Assembly: GCA_964617375.1 (NCBI GenBank)
Contig: CAZTXQ010000006.1
Span: 1-64,000, forward strand
Origin: Firm-13 sp964617375
GTDB lineage: Bacteria; Bacillota; Clostridia; Saccharofermentanales; Saccharofermentanaceae
Reading direction: 5' to 3'
Length of the DNA: 64,000 nt
Below the pieces are notes generated by a model. That model was not told where the DNA came from, did not search any database, and worked only from the letters and a program-made list of their open reading frames with translations. Shown here piece by piece: positions 53,976 to 61,852 of the stretch (the stretch's first letter is position 1; every line of letters starts with the position of its first letter). Both the position numbers and the translations under genes were made by a program.

Positions 53976-53988
53976 TTAAACGTTTCGC
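53976..53988. promoter_or_regulatory. LacI-type operator 2 upstream of the importer
   Basis: TTAAACGTTTCGC is identical over 13 bases to the site upstream of cellobiose phosphorylase (48326). It lies 68 bases from operator 1. Confidence 0.6.
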
Positions 53989-54321
53989 GCTGATTCGGTC
54001 AGTCCATATCTGTCATTGGTTGTGCTCTTGGGGTGCAGTGAGACAAAATATTGATATATTTATTTCTAAAAAATGCAGACATCTTTCGTTTTTGCCGCAA
54101 TTTTCCTGAAATGTCAAAAAATATTTTTTTCTTTTTTGTGTGTATTTTGACAAATTTTACATCAGAATCTCCAAAAAATGCGTTGCATTCAAAGAACGGT
54201 TCGCTTCTCGCAGCGACAAACGGAGGAATTCCAGCCCGCTGCCCCGGCAAGTCCGTATCCTTCGATCTGTGCCGCTTCGACATATTTGTCGATTTTACCG
54301 TGCGGTGATTGAAGAAAGGCA

Positions 54322-54351
54322 TTGACAAAGCCACCCCGGCTGTAATACAAT
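54322..54351 (+). promoter_or_regulatory. Promoter of tRNA-Ala
   Basis: A perfect TTGACA (54322-54327) and TACAAT (54346-54351) are spaced by 18 bases and lie 14 bases before the mature 5' end. Confidence 0.85.
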
Positions 54352-54365
54352 TCGCTTGTTGTTTT

Positions 54366-54441
54366 GGGGCATTAGCTCAGCTGGGAGAGCGCTTGACTGG
54401 CAGTCAAGAGGTCAGGGGTTCGAGCCCCCTACGCTCCACCA
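54366..54441 (+). tRNA. tRNA-Ala (anticodon GGC)
   Basis: The 76-base cloverleaf has a D-arm (GCTC-GAGC), an anticodon stem CTTGA/TCAAG with loop CTGGCAG (anticodon GGC at positions 34-36), a T-arm AGGGG/CCCCT with TTCGAGC and an encoded CCA end. The G3-U70 wobble pair that defines alanine tRNAs is present. One acceptor pair is not canonical: A6 faces C67. It reads GCC and GCU codons. Confidence 0.95.
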
Positions 54442-54445
54442 AGAC

Positions 54446-54481
54446 AAAAAGAGGTCACCGTAAAAGGCGACCTCTTTTTTT
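54446..54481. terminator. Bidirectional terminator
   Basis: AAAAAGAGGTC and GACCTCTTTTTTT (54446-54456 and 54469-54481) form a stem with A and T tracts on both sides. It ends tRNA-Ala on the plus strand and can end the redox operon arriving on the minus strand. Confidence 0.92.
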
Positions 54482-54546
54482 GTCCGTTAATATCCGCTAA
54501 TACCCGGCAATACCTGCAGGATTATTCTACGTTTACGGTTTTATAT

Positions 54547-55533
54547 TTAGTATTTAATGAACCTGTCTCCCGCAACACCACAGATACTGCACTTATCAGG
54601 CCGGTACTTCTCGATGTTTCCGCATACAGGACAGAGATAATAGAAAACTTCTTCTGTCCGGTCTATATTCTCCAAGGCCTCCTGATAAAGCTTTGCATGA
54701 ACCTCCTCAGCCTTCATTGCATAGGTGAAAGACATAAGAGCAGCCTTATGTCCCTCCGTCTCCGCAGTTTTTACAAAGCCAGGGTACATCTCTTTATACT
54801 CATGCGTCTCTCCGGCAACGGCATCCTTTAAATTCTCAGATGTTGTTCCTGTTTTCCCAGCTGCTTCAAAATGCTTGAGTGCATGCAGTGTTTCTGCATC
54901 AGACGCGGCTTTAAACAGCTTAGCTGCATTAAGGTTCCCGTCTTTTTCGGCTTTTTTAGAATATGCAAGATACTTTCTATTAGCCTGCGATTCTCCTGCA
55001 AAGGCCTCCATCAAATTATCAATCGTTTTGTTATCACGCATTTCCTTGTCCTCCGCTATGTTTTGAAAAGAAGTGAGCAATTTTTGAACCGTCTCTTTCG
55101 GGAACCCCTCATGTTCCTCTTTTTGAAGAAGAGAACGCAGAAATTCCATAGCGTTCCCGCTCTGCGGAAGCATGTATCCCGCTTCCCGTATAAGATCTTC
55201 CGCCATAATATGATTGGATCTTTCTATGGCTGCGGCCAGTTTTCCGGGAAGGCCCGAGGCAACGTTCTCCTGTTCTGATTTATTTCGCACAAGCAGTCTC
55301 ATAGCCTGAACCACCGGATCGGCTTTATCCTGCTGATGCGGGTATTCCCTGGGCACCATAGATATGGCTCCGGAAGGACAGGCTTGCGCACAATCTCCGC
55401 ACCCGATACATTTTGATACATCGATAATACTGTTCTCGGTATCCGTCGCACCGGTAGGGCAGACATAGAGGCACAGGCAATCTTTGGAACACAGGCGAAT
55501 ATTCCGTACCGCGTATTTTGAGGACATACTCAC
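54547..55533 (-). CDS. Ferredoxin-rubrerythrin fusion protein
   Basis: The 328-residue protein joins two 4Fe-4S motifs (residues 15-26 and CIGCGDCAQACP near 42-53), a helical linker of about 90 residues, a ferritin-like diiron rubrerythrin domain (from about 166, with FAGESQANRKYLAY and AMKAEEVHAKLYQ) and a C-terminal rubredoxin-like CPVCG/CSICG site. Rubrerythrins reduce hydrogen peroxide in anaerobes. The first iron-sulfur motif has unusual Cys spacing (C-x3-C-x-C-x3-CP). Its start overlaps the rubredoxin gene stop (ATGA). Confidence 0.9.
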   Translation of the reverse strand: MSMSSKYAVRNIRLCSKDCLCLYVCPTGATDTENSIIDVSKCIGCGDCAQACPSGAISMVPREYPHQQDKADPVVQAMRLLVRNKSEQENVASGLPGKLAAAIERSNHIMAEDLIREAGYMLPQSGNAMEFLRSLLQKEEHEGFPKETVQKLLTSFQNIAEDKEMRDNKTIDNLMEAFAGESQANRKYLAYSKKAEKDGNLNAAKLFKAASDAETLHALKHFEAAGKTGTTSENLKDAVAGETHEYKEMYPGFVKTAETEGHKAALMSFTYAMKAEEVHAKLYQEALENIDRTEEVFYYLCPVCGNIEKYRPDKCSICGVAGDRFIKY

Positions 55534-56201
55534 ACTCTCCCTTCAATTCTTTCAAACTTCCAGTTCGGCACTTTGCAGACAGGACACACTTGAGGAAGAG
55601 TATCTCCAACAAAAACAAAGCCGCAGATCGTACAAACGTAGACACCGGTCTTCTCAAGCATAGCATCTCCCTCTTTACCGTACCGGATAAGAAGAGACTT
55701 TAAAATCCGCGTTACCTTTTCGCTCCATACCAAGGCACGGAGCGCGCCCCGATCTTCAAAACCGGACGATACAGCATTGGCATTCGGAAAGCCTTCAGTA
55801 AGGTCCTTTTCGATGAGCAGTAGAAGTTGTTCTGACGACGGAGACTCCGGCGGTGTGACAGAAGTCTTGAAAAAAAACGCCAAATCCCGAAAAAGTGCCG
55901 CTTCTTGCTCTTTGTACTGTTTTTCGCACCCGCGCGATAGATTCGTACAAAGTGCGCTGATCTCAAGCGCGGTCATCTCTTTCATATCTCCGGAAGAAGG
56001 TTTAGTCGGAACGATCGTTTTCACAGTGGAAGAGGGAGATTCATCCTGCATTGCGAATTCCGCTTTTGCAGCGCCGCAGATTGGGCAGATCCAGTCTTCC
56101 GGCAGATCTTCCCACTTTGTTCCGGGTGCAATGCCTTTCTCCGGAATACCGGCGGCTTCATCGTACACATAACCGCAGATTGAACATACGTATTTTGCCA
56201 T
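55530..56201 (-). CDS. Rubredoxin with a helical middle and a second rubredoxin-like site
   Basis: The 223-residue protein starts with a complete rubredoxin (YVCSICGYVYDEAAG and DWICPICG, residues 4-50). A linker and a helical region (about 75-180) follow, and it ends with a second, shorter iron or zinc site (YVCTICGFVF, CPVCKVP). It would carry electrons to the rubrerythrin fusion encoded next. The double-ended arrangement is unusual compared with the common 52-residue rubredoxin. Confidence 0.88.
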   Translation of the reverse strand: MAKYVCSICGYVYDEAAGIPEKGIAPGTKWEDLPEDWICPICGAAKAEFAMQDESPSSTVKTIVPTKPSSGDMKEMTALEISALCTNLSRGCEKQYKEQEAALFRDLAFFFKTSVTPPESPSSEQLLLLIEKDLTEGFPNANAVSSGFEDRGALRALVWSEKVTRILKSLLIRYGKEGDAMLEKTGVYVCTICGFVFVGDTLPQVCPVCKVPNWKFERIEGRV

Positions 56202-56364
56202 TAGCTTTCCTCCTTCATGTTTCCAGCTTAATCGTAGTCAGGCTCAAAAAACAGGTCAAGCTACGTTGTCGGAATGCACCTCCTTTTTCGTTCATTTAAT
56301 GTGCAATAACAGCAACATCATAGTCTATATTATCCGATTCTTCAATCAAAAGCACATCGCTTCC

Positions 56365-56841
56365 TTACTCACACGGTTCCGTTATTTCAACTTCATTTTC
56401 GCGCATATATTCCTCTATGATTCGGGCGGCATGTTCAACTAATTCGGCGCACGGACGCTTCTTGTAGTATTCGGCAGTCCGCTCCTGCGGCACCAGATTC
56501 TCACCTTCCGGTTTGATCCCAAGCAGTTCCCTGCATACGATGGAATGATTCTCTTCCCTGAACTTTCCGGCAAGATTTTGAATTCTCGTGTAATGTCCCA
56601 ACTTGCCGGGGCGGTCACCGGGTTTGTCATACCCATACTTGATCCCAGCCACCATAAACATTCCCGAGACAGCACCGCAGACCTCCCTGAGACTTCCCAT
56701 GCCGCCTCCGAAAGAAGATGATAATTTCATTGCTGTTTCAAAATCAATACCGAGTTCCTCCGCAAAAGCTGCGAGGACCGCCTGAGAGCAGTTGTATCCT
56801 TGTTTAAAAAGAGATTTTGCCGTTTCTCCATGATCAATCAA
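56365..56841 (-). CDS. C_GCAxxG_C_C family redox protein
   Basis: The 158-residue product shows the family pattern: YNCSQAVLAAF, FGGGMGSLREVCGAVSG, a Cys in HSIVCRELL and a Cys in RPCAEL. The function of the family is unknown, but conserved Cys and its genomic neighbours point to redox or metal chemistry. The start is a TTG at 56841 with GGGAGG eight bases before it; no ATG fits. It lies 163 bases upstream of the rubredoxin gene. Confidence 0.88.
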   Translation of the reverse strand: MIDHGETAKSLFKQGYNCSQAVLAAFAEELGIDFETAMKLSSSFGGGMGSLREVCGAVSGMFMVAGIKYGYDKPGDRPGKLGHYTRIQNLAGKFREENHSIVCRELLGIKPEGENLVPQERTAEYYKKRPCAELVEHAARIIEEYMRENEVEITEPCE

Positions 56842-56918
56842 TGGTAATCCTCCCTGTTAAATGAACTGAATCTTATTGAAATCGATTCTGCTTTCATCTT
56901 CTCCATTACATATTCCTC

Positions 56919-57167
56919 CTATTTTGCATACACTTCCGTCATACTGCTGGACGCAATAGCGGCGGTACACCCAAACACCAGAAAACTAATGTCTTCGATC
57001 ACATCCTTCTCAACCCTGATCGAAATTACCAGGAAGTCACCGCAGCGCGGATCGCCGCAGGTTCCGATGGCGTCCGGATTTGCAATATCACCTGTGTTCC
57101 TTGGATTCATGAAATGATCCATAACAATCTCGGAAAACGGTCCATAACTCATCTGCTTTTTCTCCAA
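56919..57167 (-). CDS. Short IscU/NifU-N-like iron-sulfur scaffold protein
   Basis: The 82-residue product matches the first two thirds of IscU-type scaffolds: SEIVMDHFMNPRNTGDI, TCGDPRCGDFLVISI and the FGCTAAIASSSMTE block. The family is usually 120-145 residues and has a third Cys near the C-terminus, which is absent. The sequence after the stop shows no frameshifted remainder, so this is a natural short form or a decayed gene. It lies in the ORP-like locus. Confidence 0.8.
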   Translation of the reverse strand: MEKKQMSYGPFSEIVMDHFMNPRNTGDIANPDAIGTCGDPRCGDFLVISIRVEKDVIEDISFLVFGCTAAIASSSMTEVYAK

Positions 57168-57179
57168 TTAATTTAGCAC

Positions 57180-57211
57180 AAGGATCCGGGGGTACATCCT
57201 CCCGGATCCTT
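57180..57211 (-). terminator. Intercistronic hairpin between the Mrp fusion and scaffold genes
   Basis: An 11-bp perfect stem (57180-57190 with 57201-57211) encloses a 10-base loop. No T-tract follows on the minus strand, so it may process or stabilise the mRNA rather than end it. Confidence 0.6.
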
Positions 57212-57258
57212 GTTGTTGCGCATCGAGCGCGGCGATAAGGCACGCTCGTTTGGGGACT

Positions 57259-58482
57259 TTAGTTGCCGCACTCATCATGGTGCTGATGCTCATGGCAGAC
57301 AGATCCGGAAGAAACAAGGGTTCCGGCAAGATATGCGGACACGGCCTCTTTTGCGTCTCCGCTGGCGCCGGATATCACATCAATTCCCTTTTCGTCGAAT
57401 ATTTCAATAGCGCCCCCGCCGATTCCGCCGGCAATTACGACCTTCACTCCCATGTCATTCAGAAAATTCGGAAGAAATCCCGGTTTATGTCCCGGATTCG
57501 GGATAAACTCACTTCTGAGTATATGATCTCCGTCTGTCTCGGCAATCAGAAAGCTCTCGCAATGACCGAAGTGTTCGCATACCTTTTGATTTTCACTTGC
57601 AACCGCAATTTTCATATTCTTTTCCTCCGTTATCTTTACCTTATTGATCTCTAACCCTTTTTCCAGAACCTGCGCAACGCCGTCAAGCCAGTCTACCGGA
57701 AAATCCTCGATCAGACCCTCGTCACAGGCCTCTGAGATTCTCGGGTCCACCGGGAGATGCGCCAAAACAGGAAGGCTGTACTTCTTAGCGATGGCTTCTA
57801 CGTGACTTTCCCCGAAGATACTATGCTTTCCTCCGCAGTCCGGGCACTGATAATAGGACATATTCTCCACAAGACCGATGATCGGAATATTCATCATATT
57901 CGCCATCTTGACTGCCTTGGACACGATCATCGACACCAGTTCCTGGGGGGATGTAACAATGATAATTCCGTCAACCGGAATGGATTGGAATACCGTCAGA
58001 GGTACATCGCCGGTTCCCGGGGGCATATCCAGAAACATGAAGTCTACGTCGCTCCACAGCACGTCGGTCCAGAACTGTTTCACTGTACCGCCCAATATCG
58101 GCCCCCTCCAGAGAACCGGATCCGAATCGTTTTCGAGAAGCAGATTAATCGACATAACACGAATACCGCTCCTGGTTACAATCGGGAAAATGCCATCCTC
58201 ACTTCCACGGGCCTTCTCCTTAATTCCGAAAGCCTTCGGAATCGACGGTCCTGTGATATCCGCGTCCAGAATCGCCGTCCTGTGTCCGCGGCGGTTCATC
58301 GCAGCCGCCATCAGGGAGGTGACCAGCGACTTTCCGACTCCGCCCTTGCCGCTGACAATTCCGATAACCTTTTTTACACTGCTGTGCGGATTCAGCTTCG
58401 CGGAAAAATCCACCTTCTCTTCTGCTCGATCGCTACAGGTTTCCCCGCAGGAAGAGCACTTCTGATCACATTCTTTGCTCAT
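57259..58482 (-). CDS. Mrp/NBP35 P-loop ATPase fused to a NifX-like domain
   Basis: The 407-residue protein has an N-terminal Cys cluster (CDQKCSSCGETC), an Mrp ATPase with Walker A in SGKGGVGKSLV (near 45), DMPPGTGDVPLT, and the CxxC metal site CPDCGGKH (near 214). From about residue 290 a NifX/ORP-type domain follows (MKIAVASENQKVCEHFGHCESF) with a His/Cys-rich tail (HEHQHHDECGN). Mrp proteins carry iron-sulfur clusters. The same fusion occurs in the orange-protein complex of Desulfovibrio. Confidence 0.92.
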   Translation of the reverse strand: MSKECDQKCSSCGETCSDRAEEKVDFSAKLNPHSSVKKVIGIVSGKGGVGKSLVTSLMAAAMNRRGHRTAILDADITGPSIPKAFGIKEKARGSEDGIFPIVTRSGIRVMSINLLLENDSDPVLWRGPILGGTVKQFWTDVLWSDVDFMFLDMPPGTGDVPLTVFQSIPVDGIIIVTSPQELVSMIVSKAVKMANMMNIPIIGLVENMSYYQCPDCGGKHSIFGESHVEAIAKKYSLPVLAHLPVDPRISEACDEGLIEDFPVDWLDGVAQVLEKGLEINKVKITEEKNMKIAVASENQKVCEHFGHCESFLIAETDGDHILRSEFIPNPGHKPGFLPNFLNDMGVKVVIAGGIGGGAIEIFDEKGIDVISGASGDAKEAVSAYLAGTLVSSGSVCHEHQHHDECGN

Positions 58483-58510
58483 GTTTTTTCTCCTTTTTCG
58501 TTTGTATATC

Positions 58511-59344
58511 TTACGTCTGTATGATTTGAATTACGCTGCCGGCGGCCGCATAGTTCATGTTTTTTTCAAGCCGCTCTTTTAGCTGGCGATATGACTCCAT
58601 GCCCGTACAGTGACCCGTATAATACATGGACCCCGTCTGTTCCAGATATCGGCCGACTTCCCGGACAACCGCCGGATCCTCTGGTTTATTAAGAGAAGGA
58701 CTAGATAAATGAAATCCTCCTATGACGTACATAGGATAAGTTCCCATTATTTTACGCGCTTCTTCCATAATATTGACAATCCCGCGGTGCGCACATCCGG
58801 CGATCAACAGCGTTACTCCTTGCTCACTGATCAACAAGTTCTGTTCATGGTCGAAATCATCTTCAATGTAGCGGCTCCCCTTCTTTATTAAGAGAGTGGC
58901 ATTGGCGGTTGGAACCAATTCGAGTCCTGAAGGCCTTGCGAATATTTGCAGCTCTTCGTCAATCACGATGTCTTCATCAGCAAAAAGAAACCGCCCCGTC
59001 TCCCTGAGCGAGGATTCCAGTCCGATATATTCTATCCTCCCCCCCTCTTTCACGGAGAAATGAGGGTCAAACGCGCCTGGTCTGGCATAAATCGGGGCGC
59101 TATCGTTTAGGGATAGGAACGTCTCAATTCCGCCGCCGTGATCATAGTGACCGTGCGACAGAAATGCGATGTCGACTTGCGACAGGTCAATCCCGAGCCG
59201 TTCAGCATTTTTGGCAAAAACCGCACTCTTGCCCATATCGAAAAGGATTTTATGCCGTGTCGTCTCAATGTAGAGACAGAAACCATGCTCGCATGCGAAT
59301 GATTCCGATATGGCAGTGTTTTCCGTTAATACCGAAATGATCAT
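58511..59344 (-). CDS. MBL-fold metallo-hydrolase
   Basis: The 277-residue protein has the metal motif SHGHYDHGGG (near residues 62-71), a later His in CAHRGIVN and GGFHL. It fits the branch often annotated as dihydropterin-related phosphate synthase, found beside MinD-like genes in anaerobes. The true substrate is unknown. The start overlaps the MinD gene stop (ATGA). Confidence 0.87.
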   Translation of the reverse strand: MIISVLTENTAISESFACEHGFCLYIETTRHKILFDMGKSAVFAKNAERLGIDLSQVDIAFLSHGHYDHGGGIETFLSLNDSAPIYARPGAFDPHFSVKEGGRIEYIGLESSLRETGRFLFADEDIVIDEELQIFARPSGLELVPTANATLLIKKGSRYIEDDFDHEQNLLISEQGVTLLIAGCAHRGIVNIMEEARKIMGTYPMYVIGGFHLSSPSLNKPEDPAVVREVGRYLEQTGSMYYTGHCTGMESYRQLKERLEKNMNYAAAGSVIQIIQT

Positions 59345-60222
59345 GCTAATACATCCTGCCCTTCTCTATTGAAAAGCGCCAAGGTGTTCTGATACACTTC
59401 CCGGATCGCTCCGGCCGCGGGGCACTCGCAGTCCACAACGGCTAGTCCCCGGTTCGTGGCCGCCAAGGCAGCAGGATCATAAGGAATCCGCCCGGCAAAC
59501 GGCAGTTTCTCTCTGCTGCAAAAGCGCTCAATCTCGTTGCTTCTGGATAGATTCTGATCAAATTTGTTGGTGCATACAACAACAGGGGTCTGAAATCTCC
59601 GGGCTGTCGAGACGATTCTTTCCAGATCGCTGATACCAGAAACAGACGGCTCTGTCACAAGCAGCACCATGTCTACTCCGCTGATGGAGGCTATGACCGG
59701 ACATCCGATGCCGGGAGATCCGTCAATAACCGCAAATCCCTTGTTATTCGTCTCCTTGATCATCTGTTTCTTCACTTCTGTAACGAGTTTTCCGGAGGTG
59801 CCGCTCCCCATACGAAGTTCTGCCGTAGAAAAAACTGTGTCATTCCTGTACAACATCAAATCGCCGGCGATATCGGGAATAAAAGAAACCGCTCCGGCAG
59901 GGCAGACATACTCACATACCCCGCAGCCCTCACAGGATAGCGGAAGAATCCGACACTCACTTTCCAGGCTGATTGCGTCGTAACGGCAATAATCCATACA
60001 GATGCCGCATCCGAGACATTTATCGGGATCAATAAACGCCTTTGGCATCCCATAGTAATCTAAGTGGGCCGGCTCTTCTCTGTGGACTGTGACCAAGTGC
60101 AGGTTCGGCGCATCTACATCACAGTCCGCATACGCCTTTGCCGAAGAGAGGCGGATAAAGGACGCGGCAACCGTCGTCTTCCCTGTGCCTCCCTTACCGC
60201 TTAAAATCAGAAGCTGCTTCAT
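59341..60222 (-). CDS. MinD-superfamily ATPase with inserted ferredoxin domain, copy 2
   Basis: The 293-residue protein has Walker A LSGKGGTGKTTVA at the N-terminus, a two-cluster ferredoxin insert (CLGCGICMDYC and CEGCGVCEYVC, near residues 69-110) and the FAVIDGSPGIGCPV switch region. Such ATPases form pairs in ORP-type loci and probably load metal clusters. It overlaps the other MinD-like gene by 29 bases. Confidence 0.92.
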   Translation of the reverse strand: MKQLLILSGKGGTGKTTVAASFIRLSSAKAYADCDVDAPNLHLVTVHREEPAHLDYYGMPKAFIDPDKCLGCGICMDYCRYDAISLESECRILPLSCEGCGVCEYVCPAGAVSFIPDIAGDLMLYRNDTVFSTAELRMGSGTSGKLVTEVKKQMIKETNNKGFAVIDGSPGIGCPVIASISGVDMVLLVTEPSVSGISDLERIVSTARRFQTPVVVCTNKFDQNLSRSNEIERFCSREKLPFAGRIPYDPAALAATNRGLAVVDCECPAAGAIREVYQNTLALFNREGQDVLA

Positions 60223-61057
60223 GACAGGCCTCCCTTCTTATCGTCTTCAGAAGGTCCGTAAACAGCACCCTGTAATTCTCATTATCCCTGACCGCAATCC
60301 GAGCTTCGGAGTGAATTCGTCCCAAATCGGGGTCATAGGGAATTCTGCACAGGATCCGAATGCCTTTATACATGCAGTATTCCTCCGAAGGATTTGCCCC
60401 TTCCCCGCATTTATTCAACACCACGCCGAACGGCTTATCAAAAACCTGTACTAATTCATGCACCATTCTTAGGTTATGGGCACCGAAGACGGAGGGCTCT
60501 GCGGCCAGCACACAATAATCCGCTTCCTTTATGCTCTCCATGACTGTACAGGCGCTTCCGGGCGGGCAGTCGATGAAAGTATCGCCCTCGCTGCCGATTG
60601 TTGCGTCCAAGATCCGCTTGATAATCGGAATTCCGGAGGCCTCCCCGATATTCAGAAACCCGGAGATCACAGATACTTTTTCTGATATACCGATGCGCAT
60701 TTCGCCGATCGGCATATTCTCTTTCTTTATCGCTTTTTCCGGGCACACCATAGCGCACCCGCCGCAGGAATGGCAAACCTCATCAAAGACAAACAGCTTG
60801 CTGCCCGCGAACGCCAAAGCATGAAAGCGGCAGAAATCAACACAAGCACGGCAGCCTTTGCAAAGGACCGGATCCACGCGCGGCAGACTCCGGGAAACCG
60901 GCTCGTTCAGACTGTTCTCCGACTTAAAGTAGAGATGTCCGTTCGGCCCCTCTACGTCACAGTCCACATAGGTCCCGACTCCCGCCGCTGCCGCAAGGTT
61001 GACCGAAATCAGGGTCTTCCCGGTTCCGCCTTTACCGCTCAAGACAGCAATGCGCAT
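60194..61057 (-). CDS. MinD-superfamily ATPase with inserted ferredoxin domain, copy 1
   Basis: I start at the ATG at 61057 (MRIAVLSGKGGTGKT), with GGAGGCC upstream; the longer open frame has no such site. The 287-residue protein has two 4Fe-4S motifs (CKGCRACVDFC and CHSCGGCAMVC, near residues 64-105) and FIDCPPGSACTVMES. It resembles copy 2 in layout but is clearly diverged, suggesting a heterodimer. Confidence 0.92.
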   Translation of the reverse strand: MRIAVLSGKGGTGKTLISVNLAAAAGVGTYVDCDVEGPNGHLYFKSENSLNEPVSRSLPRVDPVLCKGCRACVDFCRFHALAFAGSKLFVFDEVCHSCGGCAMVCPEKAIKKENMPIGEMRIGISEKVSVISGFLNIGEASGIPIIKRILDATIGSEGDTFIDCPPGSACTVMESIKEADYCVLAAEPSVFGAHNLRMVHELVQVFDKPFGVVLNKCGEGANPSEEYCMYKGIRILCRIPYDPDLGRIHSEARIAVRDNENYRVLFTDLLKTIRREACHEAASDFKR

Positions 61058-61058
61058 C

Positions 61059-61427
61059 TCAGCGGCCTCCGTGGTGGTGAAATCCGGGATGCGTTTCTGT
61101 AAGTACCGAAAGATTCCCGGCCAGGTAAGACCGGATGTTATCATCCAACGAATCACCTGACGTCTTATAAACCGGAATATGAGCTGCCAGAAGAACTTTC
61201 GCGGCATTTTCTCCGCACCTGGGGGTGAGGAGGGCGTCCGGCTCCCTGTCCGCGATGCTCTGAGCCGCCGCTATTCCAGCCCCTCCGGCGCTGTCCGCTG
61301 CCTCGTTTTTGAAAAATTCCCTGGTGCCGGTTTCCGAATCATACATCATAAAACAAGGTGCCCGGCCAAAGGAGGGACAAATGGTCGTGTCAATTGTATT
61401 CTCATTGGTTGGTATCATTATTTTCAT
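61059..61427 (-). CDS. NifX/ORP-like (dinitrogenase Fe-Mo cofactor family) protein, copy 1
   Basis: The 122-residue product has the NifX-family fold pattern: MKIMIPTNENT, CPSFGRAPCFMMYD, LLTPRCGENAAKVL and the SYLAGNLSVL end, with a HHHGG tail that could bind metal. The family includes the orange protein of Desulfovibrio, which holds a Mo-Cu sulfide cluster. No nif genes are visible, so nitrogen fixation is not implied. Confidence 0.88.
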   Translation of the reverse strand: MKIMIPTNENTIDTTICPSFGRAPCFMMYDSETGTREFFKNEAADSAGGAGIAAAQSIADREPDALLTPRCGENAAKVLLAAHIPVYKTSGDSLDDNIRSYLAGNLSVLTETHPGFHHHGGR

Positions 61428-61479
61428 TCGTTTTCCTCGTCTTCGACTGTTATATATCTATTTTGCATCTTTCGTCAAA

Positions 61480-61830
61480 TTATGGTCTGCCGCAGCGTCG
61501 TCTGTGACATCCCGGCTCGCTTCCACAGTTTAGTCCGTCACAGATTTGATAATCACCGCCTTCGATCCTGAGAACTTTCCCCAGAACCAGCGATTCCGCG
61601 ATTTTTTTCCGCGCATCCGCATAGATCCGCTGGGCAGTTGTCCGTGCCACAGCCATTTGGTCTGCACACTCCTCCTGAGTGAAACCTTCCAGATCAATCA
61701 GTCGAATCGTCTCATATTCTTCGACAGTCATCTGCACGATCACAGGGGAACCCTCTGCAGGAACCAACGGCCCGAACTGCGTGCTCTCTGGCATGCAGCA
61801 TACCTTTCTCCATTTACGCGGTCTCGGCAT
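61480..61830 (-). CDS. DUF134-family DNA-binding regulator
   Basis: The 116-residue protein opens MPRPRKWRKVCCMPE, has a helix-turn-helix like sigma-region-4 proteins (EEYETIRLIDLEGFTQEECADQMAVARTTAQR, about residues 37-68) and ends in a Cys-rich tail (C-x4-C-x5-C-x4-C). DUF134 proteins are found near metal-cluster genes and are probably their regulators. Its promoter region holds two copies of a GACATATGTC-type site. GGAGGTG precedes the ATG. Confidence 0.9.
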   Translation of the reverse strand: MPRPRKWRKVCCMPESTQFGPLVPAEGSPVIVQMTVEEYETIRLIDLEGFTQEECADQMAVARTTAQRIYADARKKIAESLVLGKVLRIEGGDYQICDGLNCGSEPGCHRRRCGRP

Positions 61831-61852
61831 AACCTTTCACCTCCAAGATTAT

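Larger units (their letters stand above)
53422..54365. other. Long gene-free control region between the importer operon and tRNA-Ala
   Basis: These 944 bases hold no protein gene that I can support. They contain the importer leader (with a small GGTAGATACC hairpin near 53540), its promoter, three operator-like sites, an 11-bp inverted repeat (53811-53821 with 53850-53860) and the tRNA promoter. The stretch 54050-54180 is very AT-rich. Short open frames here lack family features. Confidence 0.6.

Noticed and set aside
48326..53988. CcpA cre sites
   Set aside because: The AAACGTTT cores lack the TG...CA flanks of the cre consensus; a dedicated LacI-family regulator fits better, although catabolite control cannot be excluded.
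54051..54308. Plus-strand frame of 85 codons before tRNA-Ala
   Set aside because: Very AT-rich, low complexity, no ribosome binding site or family features.
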